Notes under the pieces: generated by a model
The model's database searches: none
The model's input: the letters and a program-made list of their open reading frames with translations, nothing else
Told to the model about the DNA's origin: nothing
Shown: piece by piece, positions 7,970-16,499 of the stretch
Position numbering within the stretch: position 1 is the first letter of the stretch
Layout of the letters: each line of letters starts with the position of its first letter
Source: Micromonospora sp. WMMD961
GTDB taxonomy: Bacteria > Actinomycetota > Actinomycetes > Mycobacteriales > Micromonosporaceae
DNA length: 64,000 nt
Direction: 5' to 3'
NCBI RefSeq assembly: GCF_029626145.1
Contig: NZ_JARUBJ010000002.1
Location: 3,817,501-3,881,500 of the forward strand
Translations under genes and position numbers: made by a program

Positions 7970-8428
7970 GTGGGTGCGGGCCAGTCGTGGAGCCGACCGG
8001 CCCGGCGTCACCGCCCGATGCGCACCGGGTTGGCGTTCGCCGGGTTCGGTGTGGCGCTGTGCTGCGTCGGGGTGGCCGGCCTGGCCGCCTGGAACCTGCA
8101 GACCGTCCGGCAGGCCGCCGGCCCGATCCGGGAGACCGCCGACAGCTTCCTCACCGAGGTGACGCTCGGCGACAGCGACCGCGCGTACGAGCGGCTCTGC
8201 GAGGACGCCCGCAGCCGGTGGAGCGCGATCGGCTTCACCAGTTGGGTGCGTACCCCGCCGATGGTCACCGACTACGAGATCACCGACGTGTCCGTCACCA
8301 CCCGCAGCGGCCGACCGCAGGGCACGGTGACGGTGAAAGTGACCCGCGACGGTGGGCTCAACGAGGAACGCCGCCTACCGGTGGTCCGCGAGGGCGGCGA
8401 CTGGCGGGTGTGCGGTGACCCCTTCTGA
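7970..8428 (+). CDS. Single-pass membrane protein with extracytoplasmic DUF4878-like domain
   Basis: About 152 residues: a basic N-terminus, one membrane helix (LAFAGFGVALCCVGVAGLAAW), then a small NTF2-like extracytoplasmic domain (FLTEVTLGDSDRAYERLCEDARSRW; ending GGDWRVCGDPF). This looks like the DUF4878 group, often beside membrane proteins; no activity is known. The start is uncertain: GTG at 7970 lies nine bases after a TACGGT -10 element (7956-7961), suggesting a leaderless message; GTG 7946 and ATG 8018 are alternatives. Its end overlaps the LtrA gene by 14 bases, so they are co-transcribed. Confidence 0.6.
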   Translation: MGAGQSWSRPARRHRPMRTGLAFAGFGVALCCVGVAGLAAWNLQTVRQAAGPIRETADSFLTEVTLGDSDRAYERLCEDARSRWSAIGFTSWVRTPPMVTDYEITDVSVTTRSGRPQGTVTVKVTRDGGLNEERRLPVVREGGDWRVCGDPF

Positions 8429-9608
8429 GCCCTCGGTCGCCGCCCCGGTACGCCCACAACTGCTGCGACCACGTGAGGGGGTGCAGCCGACCACCTCCAC
8501 GGAGCTCTTCTTCGACCTGGTCTTCATCTTCACCATCACCCAGTTGTCGCACTACCTGATCGCGCACCTGGACTGGCGGGGCGCCGCGCGTACCGGCCTG
8601 TTGCTGGCTCTGGTGTGGCTCGTCTGGGTCTACACCACCTGGCTGACCAACTGGCTGCAACCGGACCAGGGGCCGGTGCGGGCCATGCTGATCGGGGTGG
8701 GGCTGGCCAGCCTGCTGTTGTCCGCGGCGATCCCCGACGCCTTCGGCTCGACCGGCCTGCTCTTCGCGCTGGTCTACGTGGTCGTGCAGGTGGGCCGCAC
8801 CCTGTTCGCGCTGTGGGCGGTACAGGGCAGTCCGTGGTTGGTAGCCGGGTTCCAACAGTCGCTGCCGTGGATCGCCGGGACGTCGGTGCTCGTGGTCATC
8901 GGTGGCCTCGTCGGCGGCGCCGCCCGGGACACGGTGTGGGCGGGGGTGCTCGTGCTCGAGGTGGTCGGTCTCTCGATCGGCTACCCGGTGCCGAGGCGGG
9001 GACGCAGTCGACCCGAGCGGTGGATGGTGGAGGGCGGGCACCTGGCCGAACGGTGCGCGGCGTTCGTGCTGATCGCGCTGGGGGAGTCGATCCTGGTCAC
9101 CGGCAGCACCCTCACCTCGCACGTGGACCTGGTGAAGTCCGGGGCGTTCCTGCTGGCGTTCGGCGGTTCGGTGGCGCTGTGGTGGGTGTACTTCGCCCGC
9201 TCGGCCCCGGCGGCCACGGAGGTGATCGCCCACGCCGGACAGCGCACCGGCGCGTTGAGCCGGGTCGCGTTCAATTTCCTGCACCCGGTGATCGTCGCCG
9301 GGGTCGTCGTCACGTCGGCGGCCGACGAGCGGTTGCTGCGGGATCCGGGCGCGCGGGCCACCACTGTCGACGTGCTGCTCTCCCTCGGTGGACCCGCGCT
9401 GTTCCTGGCCGGGCACGCCGCCTACAAGGCGCTGCTGTGGCGGACCCTGCCGACCAGCCGGGTCACGGCCGTGGTGGTCCTGCTGGCGCTGATGCCGGTC
9501 GGTGTGGCGGCGGGGGTGCCCGTCGCGGGGTGCGCGGCGGCGGCGTTGGCGGTGACGGTCGCCGTGATCATGGCAGACCGCTCCGGGGCACGGCGGGGGG
9601 CGCCATGA
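8415..9608 (+). CDS. LtrA-family membrane protein (low temperature requirement protein A)
   Basis: A 397-residue integral membrane protein with many hydrophobic helices. The N-terminus TSTELFFDLVFIFTITQLSHYL is the LtrA hallmark. LtrA was named from Listeria mutants unable to grow in the cold; the molecular role is unknown. The GTG start at 8415 lies within the last codons of the preceding gene. A second, broken LtrA copy follows directly, so this was once a tandem pair. Confidence 0.85.
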   Translation: MTPSEPSVAAPVRPQLLRPREGVQPTTSTELFFDLVFIFTITQLSHYLIAHLDWRGAARTGLLLALVWLVWVYTTWLTNWLQPDQGPVRAMLIGVGLASLLLSAAIPDAFGSTGLLFALVYVVVQVGRTLFALWAVQGSPWLVAGFQQSLPWIAGTSVLVVIGGLVGGAARDTVWAGVLVLEVVGLSIGYPVPRRGRSRPERWMVEGGHLAERCAAFVLIALGESILVTGSTLTSHVDLVKSGAFLLAFGGSVALWWVYFARSAPAATEVIAHAGQRTGALSRVAFNFLHPVIVAGVVVTSAADERLLRDPGARATTVDVLLSLGGPALFLAGHAAYKALLWRTLPTSRVTAVVVLLALMPVGVAAGVPVAGCAAAALAVTVAVIMADRSGARRGAP

Positions 9609-9880
9609 CCCGCTCCGAGGCGGGCGGCGGCGGGCCACTTCACCCGCAGTTGCTGCGACCGCGTCGGGGCGTGGAGCGGACCACCTCCACCGAACTGTTC
9701 TTCGACCTCGTCTACGTCTTCACGATCATCCAGCTGTCGCACTACCTGGCCGAGCACCTCGCTCTCACCGGCGGCGGTCGCGCTGCGGGTGCCACTCGCG
9801 GTGGCTGCCTCGGCCGCGCTGCTGGTCACCGGCGCGGTGATCATGGCCGACTGGATGGCGGCCCGGAAGGTGTCTCAGTC
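9605..9880 (+). pseudogene. LtrA paralogue reduced to its two ends by internal deletion
   Basis: The ATG at 9605 overlaps the stop region of the intact LtrA gene. The first ~55 codons repeat the LtrA start (LLRPRRGVERTTSTELFFDL, then VYVFTIIQLSHYL). Near 9770 homology jumps, with a change of frame, to what looks like the last helix of the same family (LAVAASAALLVTGAVIMADW, atg at 9843), resembling the ending of the intact copy (VTVAVIMADRSGARRG). Most of the middle of the protein is gone and the frames do not match, so no functional product is expected. Confidence 0.7.
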
Positions 9881-10591
9881 GCGGGGGCCGAGGTCGCCGC
9901 TGCGGTAGTGCCGGCGGCACAGCACCTGGTAGCGCACCTCGGCGGTGTCCACGGTGTCGCCGATGACGACCTGCGCGCCCTCGCGGACGACCCGCCCGTC
10001 GACGACGCGGGCGTTGAGCAGCCCTTCGCGACCGCACCAGCAGAGCACCTCGACCTGGATGCGGGCCACCTCGTCGGCCAACTCGAACAGACGTTGCGCG
10101 GCGGGGAACAGGCTGGACCGGAAGTCGGTGGCCAGCCCGAACGCGAACACGTCGACGTCGTAGCTGTCGACCAGCTCGGCCATCTGCTCGACGTGCTCCA
10201 CCGTGTAGAAGCACGCCTCGTCGCAGATCAGGTAGTCCACCCGTACCCCGTCGGCCCACCGGCCGCGCACGAGCGCCCGCAGGTCCAGGTCGTCGGTGAC
10301 CTCGATGGCCTCGTGGGCCAGCCCGATGCGGGTGGTGACCTGCGGGCCCAGCGACCGGTCGATGCGGGTGGTGACCAACCCTCGCCGGCCCTGCCGGGCG
10401 TGGTTGTAGTTCATCTGCAACGCCATCGTGGACTTGCCGCAGTCCATCGGCCCCCAGAAGAACTTCAACGCCGCCGCGTGCACCGGCCGCCCGTCCAGCC
10501 CACGCGCCGCCGCGCACCCGGCCGGCGCGTGCGGCTGACCGGGGAACGGGTGGGCGAGGCAGGTCGGGGCGGCGGTGGCGTCGTCAGTCAC
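9875..10591 (-). CDS. tdk: Thymidine kinase
   Basis: A 238-residue cytosolic salvage enzyme phosphorylating thymidine with ATP. The P-loop is FFWGPMDCGKST; VDYLICDEACFYTVEHVEQM carries the Walker B and lid region; VFAFGLATDFRSSLFPAAQRL is the thymidine-binding lasso side; CWCG...LCRRHY supplies zinc-binding cysteines and histidine. The P-loop Asp-Cys is usual for actinobacterial members. The start is the GTG at 10591; about 35 residues precede the usual start of the fold, so a later start is possible. Last gene of a leftward run with MFS, glpQ and plsC. Confidence 0.88.
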   Translation of the reverse strand: MTDDATAAPTCLAHPFPGQPHAPAGCAAARGLDGRPVHAAALKFFWGPMDCGKSTMALQMNYNHARQGRRGLVTTRIDRSLGPQVTTRIGLAHEAIEVTDDLDLRALVRGRWADGVRVDYLICDEACFYTVEHVEQMAELVDSYDVDVFAFGLATDFRSSLFPAAQRLFELADEVARIQVEVLCWCGREGLLNARVVDGRVVREGAQVVIGDTVDTAEVRYQVLCRRHYRSGDLGPRD

Positions 10592-10647
10592 GGTCGGGCA
10601 GCCTAGCCGATCGAGCGCCCCTGATCTGTCGGGTGCGGGATGCGTGC

Positions 10648-12039
10648 TCAGAGCACCCGCGGGGGTGTGTTGCCCGCGGCGACGATGGCACGGCGCATCG
10701 GCACGGCGGCGAGGAGCAGGAAACCGACCACGAAGAAGATCAGCAGTGAGACCAGGCCCACCCGGTAGGAGGAGGTGAGCTGGAACACCAGGCCGAAGGC
10801 GAGTGGGCCGAGCCAGCTGGTGCCCTTGTCGCTGATCTCGTAGAAGCCGTAGTACTCGCCCTCCTTCCCGGCGGGGATGAGCTGGCTGAACAGGGATCGG
10901 CTCAGCGCCTGACTGCCGCCGAGGACCAGGCCGATGGCCGCGCCGAGGACCATGAACGGCACCGGCGCCTCGGCGGGCAGCCGGAACGCGGCGATGATCA
11001 CACCGGTCCAGAGCACCAGGCTGAGCAGGACGGTCTTCCACGCGCCGATGCGTCTGGCCAGCGCGCCCAGGCTCAACGCGCCGCCGAAGGCGAGGAACTG
11101 CACCAGCAGGATCGTGATGATCAGGGTGCTCTGTTCCAGCCGTAGCTCCTCGGTGCCGTACTGGCTGGCCAGGGTGATGACGGTCTGGATGCCGTCGTTG
11201 TAGACCAGGAAGGCGAGCAGGAAGTACAGCGTCAGCGGGTACGCCTTGATCTCGCGGATGGTGCGGCCGAGTTGGCGGAACCCGTCGGTGAGCACGTTGC
11301 CGCCACCGGCCAGTGCCGCCGCCGGTGGGCGTTCGCGCAGCCAGCGCAGCGGCACCAGCGTGAACAGCGCCCACCAGACTCCGGCGGACACGATCGACCA
11401 GCGGGCCAGGTCCAGGGTGCGTTGCGGGTTGTCGCCCTCGTCGAGCAGGGTGATCGCGACCAGGTTGAGCGCCAGCAGCAGACCGCCACCGAGGTAGCCC
11501 AGCGCCCAGCCGCGGCTGGAGATGCCGTCACGTTCGTCCGGGCCGCCGAGCTGTGGCAGGAACGAGTTGTAGACCACGATCGCGGCGCCGAAGGAGATGT
11601 TGGCGACCAGGAAGAGCGCCCCGCCGAGCAGGTAGCGGTCGCCGGTGACGAAGGCCATCAGGATCGTCGCACCGGCGCCGGTGAACGCGGCGCCGCCGAG
11701 CAGCCGCTTCTTGTGCGCCGACCGGTCCGCGATGGCCCCGATGACCGGCAGCACGAACACGGTGAGGAACACCGACAACGAGATCAGGTACGGGTAGTAG
11801 GACCCGGCGGCGACCTTGATGCCGAGCGGGTACACGAAGCCGTCGCAGGAGTCGGCACCCAACTCGCAGCCGGCCGCCACCTCGGCGACGGTGGTGAGGA
11901 ACGGGCCGAGGAACACCGTGATGACGGTGGTCTGGAAAGCGGAGTTGGCCCAGTCGTAGATGTACCAGCCCCGGCGCTCCCGGCGGGTGCTCGCGGGAGG
12001 CGGGGTGTCGTCCACCGTGGGGGTCACGGTCTCGGCCAT
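10648..12039 (-). CDS. MFS transporter, UMF1/Atg22-like family
   Basis: A 463-residue membrane transporter with about 12 helices. The N-terminal RRGWYIYDWANSAFQTTVIT is the UMF1 (Atg22-like) signature, and VLPVIGAIADRSAHKKRLLG is the loop between helices 2 and 3. LVLGGSQALSRSLFSQLIP and EGEYYGFYEISDKGTSWLGP are also typical. Bacterial members are presumed exporters of amino acids or small solutes; the substrate is unknown. It starts 17 bases after the glpQ gene and is probably co-transcribed with it. Confidence 0.85.
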   Translation of the reverse strand: MAETVTPTVDDTPPPASTRRERRGWYIYDWANSAFQTTVITVFLGPFLTTVAEVAAGCELGADSCDGFVYPLGIKVAAGSYYPYLISLSVFLTVFVLPVIGAIADRSAHKKRLLGGAAFTGAGATILMAFVTGDRYLLGGALFLVANISFGAAIVVYNSFLPQLGGPDERDGISSRGWALGYLGGGLLLALNLVAITLLDEGDNPQRTLDLARWSIVSAGVWWALFTLVPLRWLRERPPAAALAGGGNVLTDGFRQLGRTIREIKAYPLTLYFLLAFLVYNDGIQTVITLASQYGTEELRLEQSTLIITILLVQFLAFGGALSLGALARRIGAWKTVLLSLVLWTGVIIAAFRLPAEAPVPFMVLGAAIGLVLGGSQALSRSLFSQLIPAGKEGEYYGFYEISDKGTSWLGPLAFGLVFQLTSSYRVGLVSLLIFFVVGFLLLAAVPMRRAIVAAGNTPPRVL

Positions 12040-12056
12040 CGGTGGTCCTCGGATGG

Positions 12057-12824
12057 TCAGGCGGCCCAGTGGCCGCGGCTGCGGTAGACGTCGCGCAGCA
12101 CGCCGACGTGATCGGTCATGATGCCATCCACGCCACGATCCAGTAAGTCGTGCATCTGGGCGGGTTCGTCGATCGTCCAGACGTGCACCTGAAGGCCGAT
12201 CCGGTGGCAGTAGTCGAGGAACCGACGGTCCACCACCGGCACCCGTCCGTAGCGGGGCGGCACCTGCGCGGCCACCACCGACGGCGGCAGCCGCAGCGGC
12301 CGACCGTGCAGGGAGGCCAGCCGCAGCCGGGCGACGCCCCGCATGCCGAGGCTGGTGGCGACCCGCCCCTGGGTGAGCGCCCGCAGCCGGGTCAGCCGGG
12401 CGTCGCTGAACGAGGCGAGCAGCACCCGGTCGGCGGCGCCGGCCCGGGTCACGGTCGCGACCGCCGGCTCGACGCCGCCGTCGGCCTTCACGTCGATGTT
12501 GAAGCGGACCTGCGGCCACGCCCCCAACACCTCGTCGAGCCGGGGTACGACGGCAGCGCCGCCGACGCGTACGGAGGCGAGGTCGGCCCAGCTCATCTCG
12601 GCGATGCGCCCCGGTTCACCGGTGACCCGGCGCAGCGTCGGGTCGTGGAAGATCACCGCGACGCCGTCCGCTGTGGCGTGCACGTCGGTCTCCACGTACC
12701 GGTAACCCAGCCCGATGGCCCGGGCGAACGCCTCGGTGGTGTTCTCGTCGCCGTCGGCGGCGCCGCCCCGGTGGGCGAACGCCAGCGGCGCGGGCGCGTC
12801 GAGGTAGCCGGATCGGGTCAACAC
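12057..12824 (-). CDS. Glycerophosphodiester phosphodiesterase
   Basis: A 255-residue TIM-barrel enzyme that splits glycerophosphodiesters to glycerol-3-phosphate and an alcohol. Active-site landmarks are FAHRGGAA (His18, Arg19), ENTTEAF, YVETDVHATADGVAVIFHDPTLRRVTG, FNIDVKAD and the C-terminal VHVWTIDEPAQMHDLLDRGVDGIMTD. No signal peptide, so it acts inside the cell, probably on products of phospholipid turnover; the acyltransferase gene upstream fits lipid metabolism. Confidence 0.9.
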   Translation of the reverse strand: MLTRSGYLDAPAPLAFAHRGGAADGDENTTEAFARAIGLGYRYVETDVHATADGVAVIFHDPTLRRVTGEPGRIAEMSWADLASVRVGGAAVVPRLDEVLGAWPQVRFNIDVKADGGVEPAVATVTRAGAADRVLLASFSDARLTRLRALTQGRVATSLGMRGVARLRLASLHGRPLRLPPSVVAAQVPPRYGRVPVVDRRFLDYCHRIGLQVHVWTIDEPAQMHDLLDRGVDGIMTDHVGVLRDVYRSRGHWAA

Positions 12825-12951
12825 GCGACGCAGTATGCCCGCCGCCGGTGGAGCGCGGGTGACCTACCGGCGAAGATCAGACCCGGGACGCCGGGGGGTC
12901 GGGTGACGCGGCCGGTGTGGTCGGCGGCTGGTGGGATTGCCGGCAGCGCCG

Positions 12952-13725
12952 TCAGGCCGAGCGGCGGCGGTGGGCGCGGCTGGGGTCGCTCGGGCGGCCG
13001 GGGTCGACGTGCCGGGGCAGGTCGGGTTCGTCCGGGCGCAGCGGGGCGAGCGTGTCGGTGAGCGCGTCGATGATCCGGTCGGTGGCCCGGCGGGCCGCAC
13101 CGGGGCTGCTGGCCGTTGTCTCACCCAGGTCGACGGGCGTGCCGAAGTGCACCCGGATCACCGGGCGACGCCACAGTGCGCGGGCGATGCCGCGCAGCAT
13201 TCCCCGGGGCGCCTGGTAGGGGAGCACCTCGTGCGAGCCCCACTGGGCGACCGGGACGACCGGAGCGCCGCAGGCCAGGGCGAGGCGGGCGGCGCCGGTC
13301 TTGCCGCGTTCGGGCCACATGCCAGGGTCCAGGCCGATGCGTCCCTCGGGGTAGATCAGGATCACCGAGCCGCGGGCGACGGCGGTGGCGGCGTCGTCGA
13401 GAGCCCGGTGGACGGCGCTGGTGCCCCGGTCGACGCGAATGTGCCCGGCGTGGCGCATGGCGGCACCGAACACCGGGGCACGAAACAGTCCGGCGGTCGC
13501 CATGATCCGAGGGGCGATACCCCTGGTCTGGCAGGCGGCGGCCATGACCATCGGGTCGAACGGGCTGATGTGGTTGGCGGCCAGCACCAGCGGCCCTCGG
13601 CGCAGGTGCGCGGGGACGTCGCCGGTGACCTCGAGGCGGGCCAGCAGGCCGACCAGGGCCCGGATCAGGAGCAGTGCGCCGCGCCAGATCAGCGGCGGCC
13701 GCCAGCTGCCGTACGTGGTGTCCAT
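12952..13725 (-). CDS. 1-acyl-glycerol-3-phosphate acyltransferase (PlsC family)
   Basis: A 257-residue membrane-associated acyltransferase. The catalytic HxxxxD motif is His52-Asp57 in AANHISPFDP; the acceptor-site glycine motif is IYPEGRIGLDP; VVPVAQWGSHE is the following block. It should acylate lysophosphatidate or a related acceptor in phospholipid synthesis. A positively charged C-terminal tail (HRRRSA) lies beyond the domain. First gene of the leftward group; the 127 bases to glpQ may hold a separate promoter. Confidence 0.87.
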   Translation of the reverse strand: MDTTYGSWRPPLIWRGALLLIRALVGLLARLEVTGDVPAHLRRGPLVLAANHISPFDPMVMAAACQTRGIAPRIMATAGLFRAPVFGAAMRHAGHIRVDRGTSAVHRALDDAATAVARGSVILIYPEGRIGLDPGMWPERGKTGAARLALACGAPVVPVAQWGSHEVLPYQAPRGMLRGIARALWRRPVIRVHFGTPVDLGETTASSPGAARRATDRIIDALTDTLAPLRPDEPDLPRHVDPGRPSDPSRAHRRRSA

Positions 13726-13855
13726 CAGCGCGACATCGTCGCACGCTTCGGCCCTGTCGTGCGGGCGGGTCGGCCGGATGCCCCGGGGTGATCAGGGTCA
13801 TTGGTCCTGGGCCGTTCCGGGCCACCCGGCCCTGCCCATCTCTCTACGACACGCA

Positions 13856-13880
13856 GTAGTATTTACTACGTCCCGTAGTA
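13856..13880 (+). promoter_or_regulatory. Triple half-site operator upstream of cydAB
   Basis: GTAGTA-TT-TACTAC (13856-13869) is a perfect dyad, and its right half is also the left half of TACTACG-TCC-CGTAGTA (13864-13880). Three half-sites thus make two overlapping dyads, overlapping plausible -10 elements (TAGTAT 13857, TAGTAC 13876), about 20 bases before the cydA start. The TACTAC/GTAGTA arms resemble BlaI/MecI-family dyads, but the regulator is not in the window and this assignment is an inference. Confidence 0.55.
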
Positions 13881-13901
13881 CGGCTGGGTTGGGGGTTACA
13901 G

Positions 13902-15314
13902 GTGGACGCGTTGGACGTTGCCCGCTGGCAGTTCGGTGTCACCACCGTCTACCACTTTCTCTTCGTGCCGCTGACCATCGGCCTGTCCGTGCTGGTGGCC
14001 ATCCTGCAGACGATGTGGCACCGCACCGGCAACGAGCGCTACCTCAAGCTCACCAAGTTCTACGGCAAGCTGTTCCTGATCAACTTTGCCATGGGTGTGG
14101 TCACCGGCATCGTGCAGGAGTTCCAGTTCGGCATGAACTGGAGCGACTACTCCCGCTTCGTCGGCGACATCTTCGGCGCGCCCCTGGCCATCGAGGCGCT
14201 TGTCGCGTTCTTCCTCGAATCCACCTTCATCGGCCTGTGGATCTTCGGCTGGGACCGGCTGCCCAAGCGGGCGCACCTGGCCAGCATCTGGGCCGCCGCG
14301 ATCGGCACCAACCTGTCCGCGTACTTCATCCTCGCCGCGAACTCGTTCATGCAGAACCCGGTCGGCTACCGGATCAACCCCGACAGCGGACGCGCCGAAC
14401 TGACCGACTTCCCGGCCGTGCTGACCAACAAGGTCGCCCTGATCACCTTCCCGCACACCCTGGCCGGCTCGTTCCTGGTCGCCGGGTCGCTGATCGTCGC
14501 GGTCGGCCTGTGGCACGTCATCCGCAACCGCGACTCCGCCGACACCGGCGCCTACCGCTTCGCCACCAAGTTCGGCTCCTGGGTGGTTCTGGTCGCCTCC
14601 GCGGCGGTGCTGTTCACCGGCGACATCCAGGGCAAGATCATGACGGATGTGCAGCCGATGAAGATGGCCGCCGCCGAGGGCCTCTACACCACCGAGAGCC
14701 CTGCCTCGTTCTCCGTGCTCACCATCGGCAGCCTCGACGGCAGCCGCGAGGTGTTCGCCCTGAAGATCCCGTACCTGCTGTCGTACCTGGGCACCGGCGA
14801 CCCGCACGGCACCGTGCACGGCATCAACGACCTGCAGGCCCAGTACGCCACCCAGTACGGCGCGGGCAGCTACACCCCGATCATCCCGGTCACCTACTGG
14901 AGCTTCCGCTTCATGATCGCCTTCGGGATGGCCGCCGGCGCGATCGCCCTGCTGGTGCTCTGGAGCCAGCGCAAGGGCCGCACCCCGAGCAGCAGGTGGC
15001 TGCTGCGCGCCGGCCTGGCCATGCCGGTGCTGCCGCTGCTGGCCAACTCGTTCGGCTGGATCTTCACCGAGATGGGCCGCCAGCCGTGGATCGTCTTCGG
15101 CGAGATGCTCACCCGCAACGGGGTGTCGCGCAGCGTCTCGCTGACCGAGGTGCTCACCTCGTTCACCGCGTTCACGCTGATCTACGCCACCCTCGCCGTC
15201 ATCGAGGTCAAGCTGCTGCTGCGCTACGCCAAGGCCGGCGTGCCGGACGTCGACGAACAACCCCCCACCGACGACACCGACGACGCCGAGCGCCCGCTCG
15301 CCTTCGCCTACTGA
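13902..15314 (+). CDS. cydA: Cytochrome bd ubiquinol/menaquinol oxidase subunit I
   Basis: A 470-residue membrane subunit that binds the haems and oxidises quinol while reducing oxygen, useful at low oxygen. It begins MDALDVARWQFGVTTVYHF; His18 is the expected haem ligand. Other blocks are GIVQEFQFGMNW, FLESTFIGLWIFGWDRLPK and GWIFTEMGRQPWIVFGEML; the quinol loop is the short form. The GTG at 13902 opens the gene, which ends 14 bases before cydB. No cydCD assembly-transporter genes follow, so they must be elsewhere. Confidence 0.93.
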   Translation: MDALDVARWQFGVTTVYHFLFVPLTIGLSVLVAILQTMWHRTGNERYLKLTKFYGKLFLINFAMGVVTGIVQEFQFGMNWSDYSRFVGDIFGAPLAIEALVAFFLESTFIGLWIFGWDRLPKRAHLASIWAAAIGTNLSAYFILAANSFMQNPVGYRINPDSGRAELTDFPAVLTNKVALITFPHTLAGSFLVAGSLIVAVGLWHVIRNRDSADTGAYRFATKFGSWVVLVASAAVLFTGDIQGKIMTDVQPMKMAAAEGLYTTESPASFSVLTIGSLDGSREVFALKIPYLLSYLGTGDPHGTVHGINDLQAQYATQYGAGSYTPIIPVTYWSFRFMIAFGMAAGAIALLVLWSQRKGRTPSSRWLLRAGLAMPVLPLLANSFGWIFTEMGRQPWIVFGEMLTRNGVSRSVSLTEVLTSFTAFTLIYATLAVIEVKLLLRYAKAGVPDVDEQPPTDDTDDAERPLAFAY

Positions 15315-15328
15315 TCCCGGAGCCCATC

Positions 15329-16327
15329 GTGGACCTGACCACCATCTGGTTTCTCCTCGTCGCCGTGCTGTTCACCGGGTACTTCATCCTGGAGGGCTTC
15401 GACTTCGGCGTCGGCATGCTGCTGCCGGTGCTCGGCCGTGACGACCGGGAACGCCGCGTCCTGATCAACACCATCGGGCCCGTCTGGGACGGCAACGAGG
15501 TGTGGTTGATCACCGCCGGTGGCGCCATGTTCGCCGCGTTCCCGGAGTGGTACGCCACCCTCTTCTCCGGCTTCTACCTGCCGCTGCTGCTCATCCTGCT
15601 GGCCCTGATCGCCCGGGGCGTCGCGTTCGAGTACCGGCACAAGCGCCCCGAGGCGTCCTGGAAGCGCCGCTGGGACACCGCGATCGTGGTCGGCTCGCTG
15701 CTGCCGGCGTTCCTGTGGGGCGTGGCCTTCGCCAACATCCTGCGCGGGGTGCCGCTGGACACCGACCACGAGTACGTCGGCGGCCTGGTCGACCTGCTGC
15801 ACCCGTACGCCCTGCTGGGTGGGGCGACCACCCTCGCGCTGTTCCTCACCCATGGCGCGGTGTTCATCGCCCTGAAGACCACCGGCGACATCCGCGAGCG
15901 TGCCGGCGCCCTCGCGGTGCGCCTGGGCGTCGGCACCGCCGTGCTCGCGGTCGGCTTCCTGAGCTGGACGCTGAGCATCCGCTCCAGCACGGCCGCCGTC
16001 GTGCTCGCCGTCGGCGCGGCGCTCGCCCTGCTCGGTGGCCTGGCCGCCGCTCGGGTACGCCGGGAGGGCTGGGCGTTCACCGGCACCGCCGTGGCGATCG
16101 GTCTGGCCGTGGCGACCCTGTTCGCGGCGCTGTTCCCGAACGTGCTGCCTTCCACTCTGGACGCGGCCGGCACGCTGACGGCCACCAACGCCGCGTCCAC
16201 CCCGTACACCCTGAAGATCATGACCTGGGTGGCGGTGATCTTCACTCCGGTGGTGCTGGCCTACCAGGGCTGGACGTACTGGGTGTTCCGCAAGCGCATC
16301 GGCGTAGCCAACATCCCCCAGCACTGA
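15329..16327 (+). CDS. cydB: Cytochrome bd oxidase subunit II
   Basis: A 332-residue multi-helix partner of CydA. The signature GYFILEGFDFGVGML (about residues 15-30) and GPVWDGNEVWLITAGGAMFAAFP are diagnostic. The start is the GTG at 15329 with GGAG about seven bases upstream; the frame is open far upstream only because cydA has no stops in that register. The last gene of the operon; a large hairpin follows. Confidence 0.93.
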   Translation: MDLTTIWFLLVAVLFTGYFILEGFDFGVGMLLPVLGRDDRERRVLINTIGPVWDGNEVWLITAGGAMFAAFPEWYATLFSGFYLPLLLILLALIARGVAFEYRHKRPEASWKRRWDTAIVVGSLLPAFLWGVAFANILRGVPLDTDHEYVGGLVDLLHPYALLGGATTLALFLTHGAVFIALKTTGDIRERAGALAVRLGVGTAVLAVGFLSWTLSIRSSTAAVVLAVGAALALLGGLAAARVRREGWAFTGTAVAIGLAVATLFAALFPNVLPSTLDAAGTLTATNAASTPYTLKIMTWVAVIFTPVVLAYQGWTYWVFRKRIGVANIPQH

Positions 16328-16354
16328 CCGCCCGTCCCCGCCCGCCCCCTCGCC

Positions 16355-16434
16355 CCGGCCGATCATGGACTTGTGGTGCCCGATTCGAGGCGTCGAGGAC
16401 CTTTTGTCCCCACCACAACTCCATGATCGGCCGG
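16355..16434 (+). terminator. Long hairpin downstream of cydB
   Basis: Arms 16355-16378 and 16411-16434 pair over 24 bases with one mismatch; the 32-base loop contains a smaller hairpin (GGAC-CTTTT-GTCC). No T-run follows, which is usual for actinomycete terminators. The CATGATCGGC end of the arm recurs in the hairpin at 24986-25021, suggesting a dispersed repeat family doubling as a terminator. Confidence 0.7.
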
Positions 16435-16499
16435 GTCATCGGCGGGGGCGGGCCGGTATATCGGCTGTCGGCGCGGATCCGCGTCGCTACGGTGTGCCG

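Noticed and set aside
13385..15328. In-frame extension joining cydB to sequence upstream through cydA
   Set aside because: The extension reads cydA in the wrong frame; CydB starts at GTG 15329 with a ribosome site.
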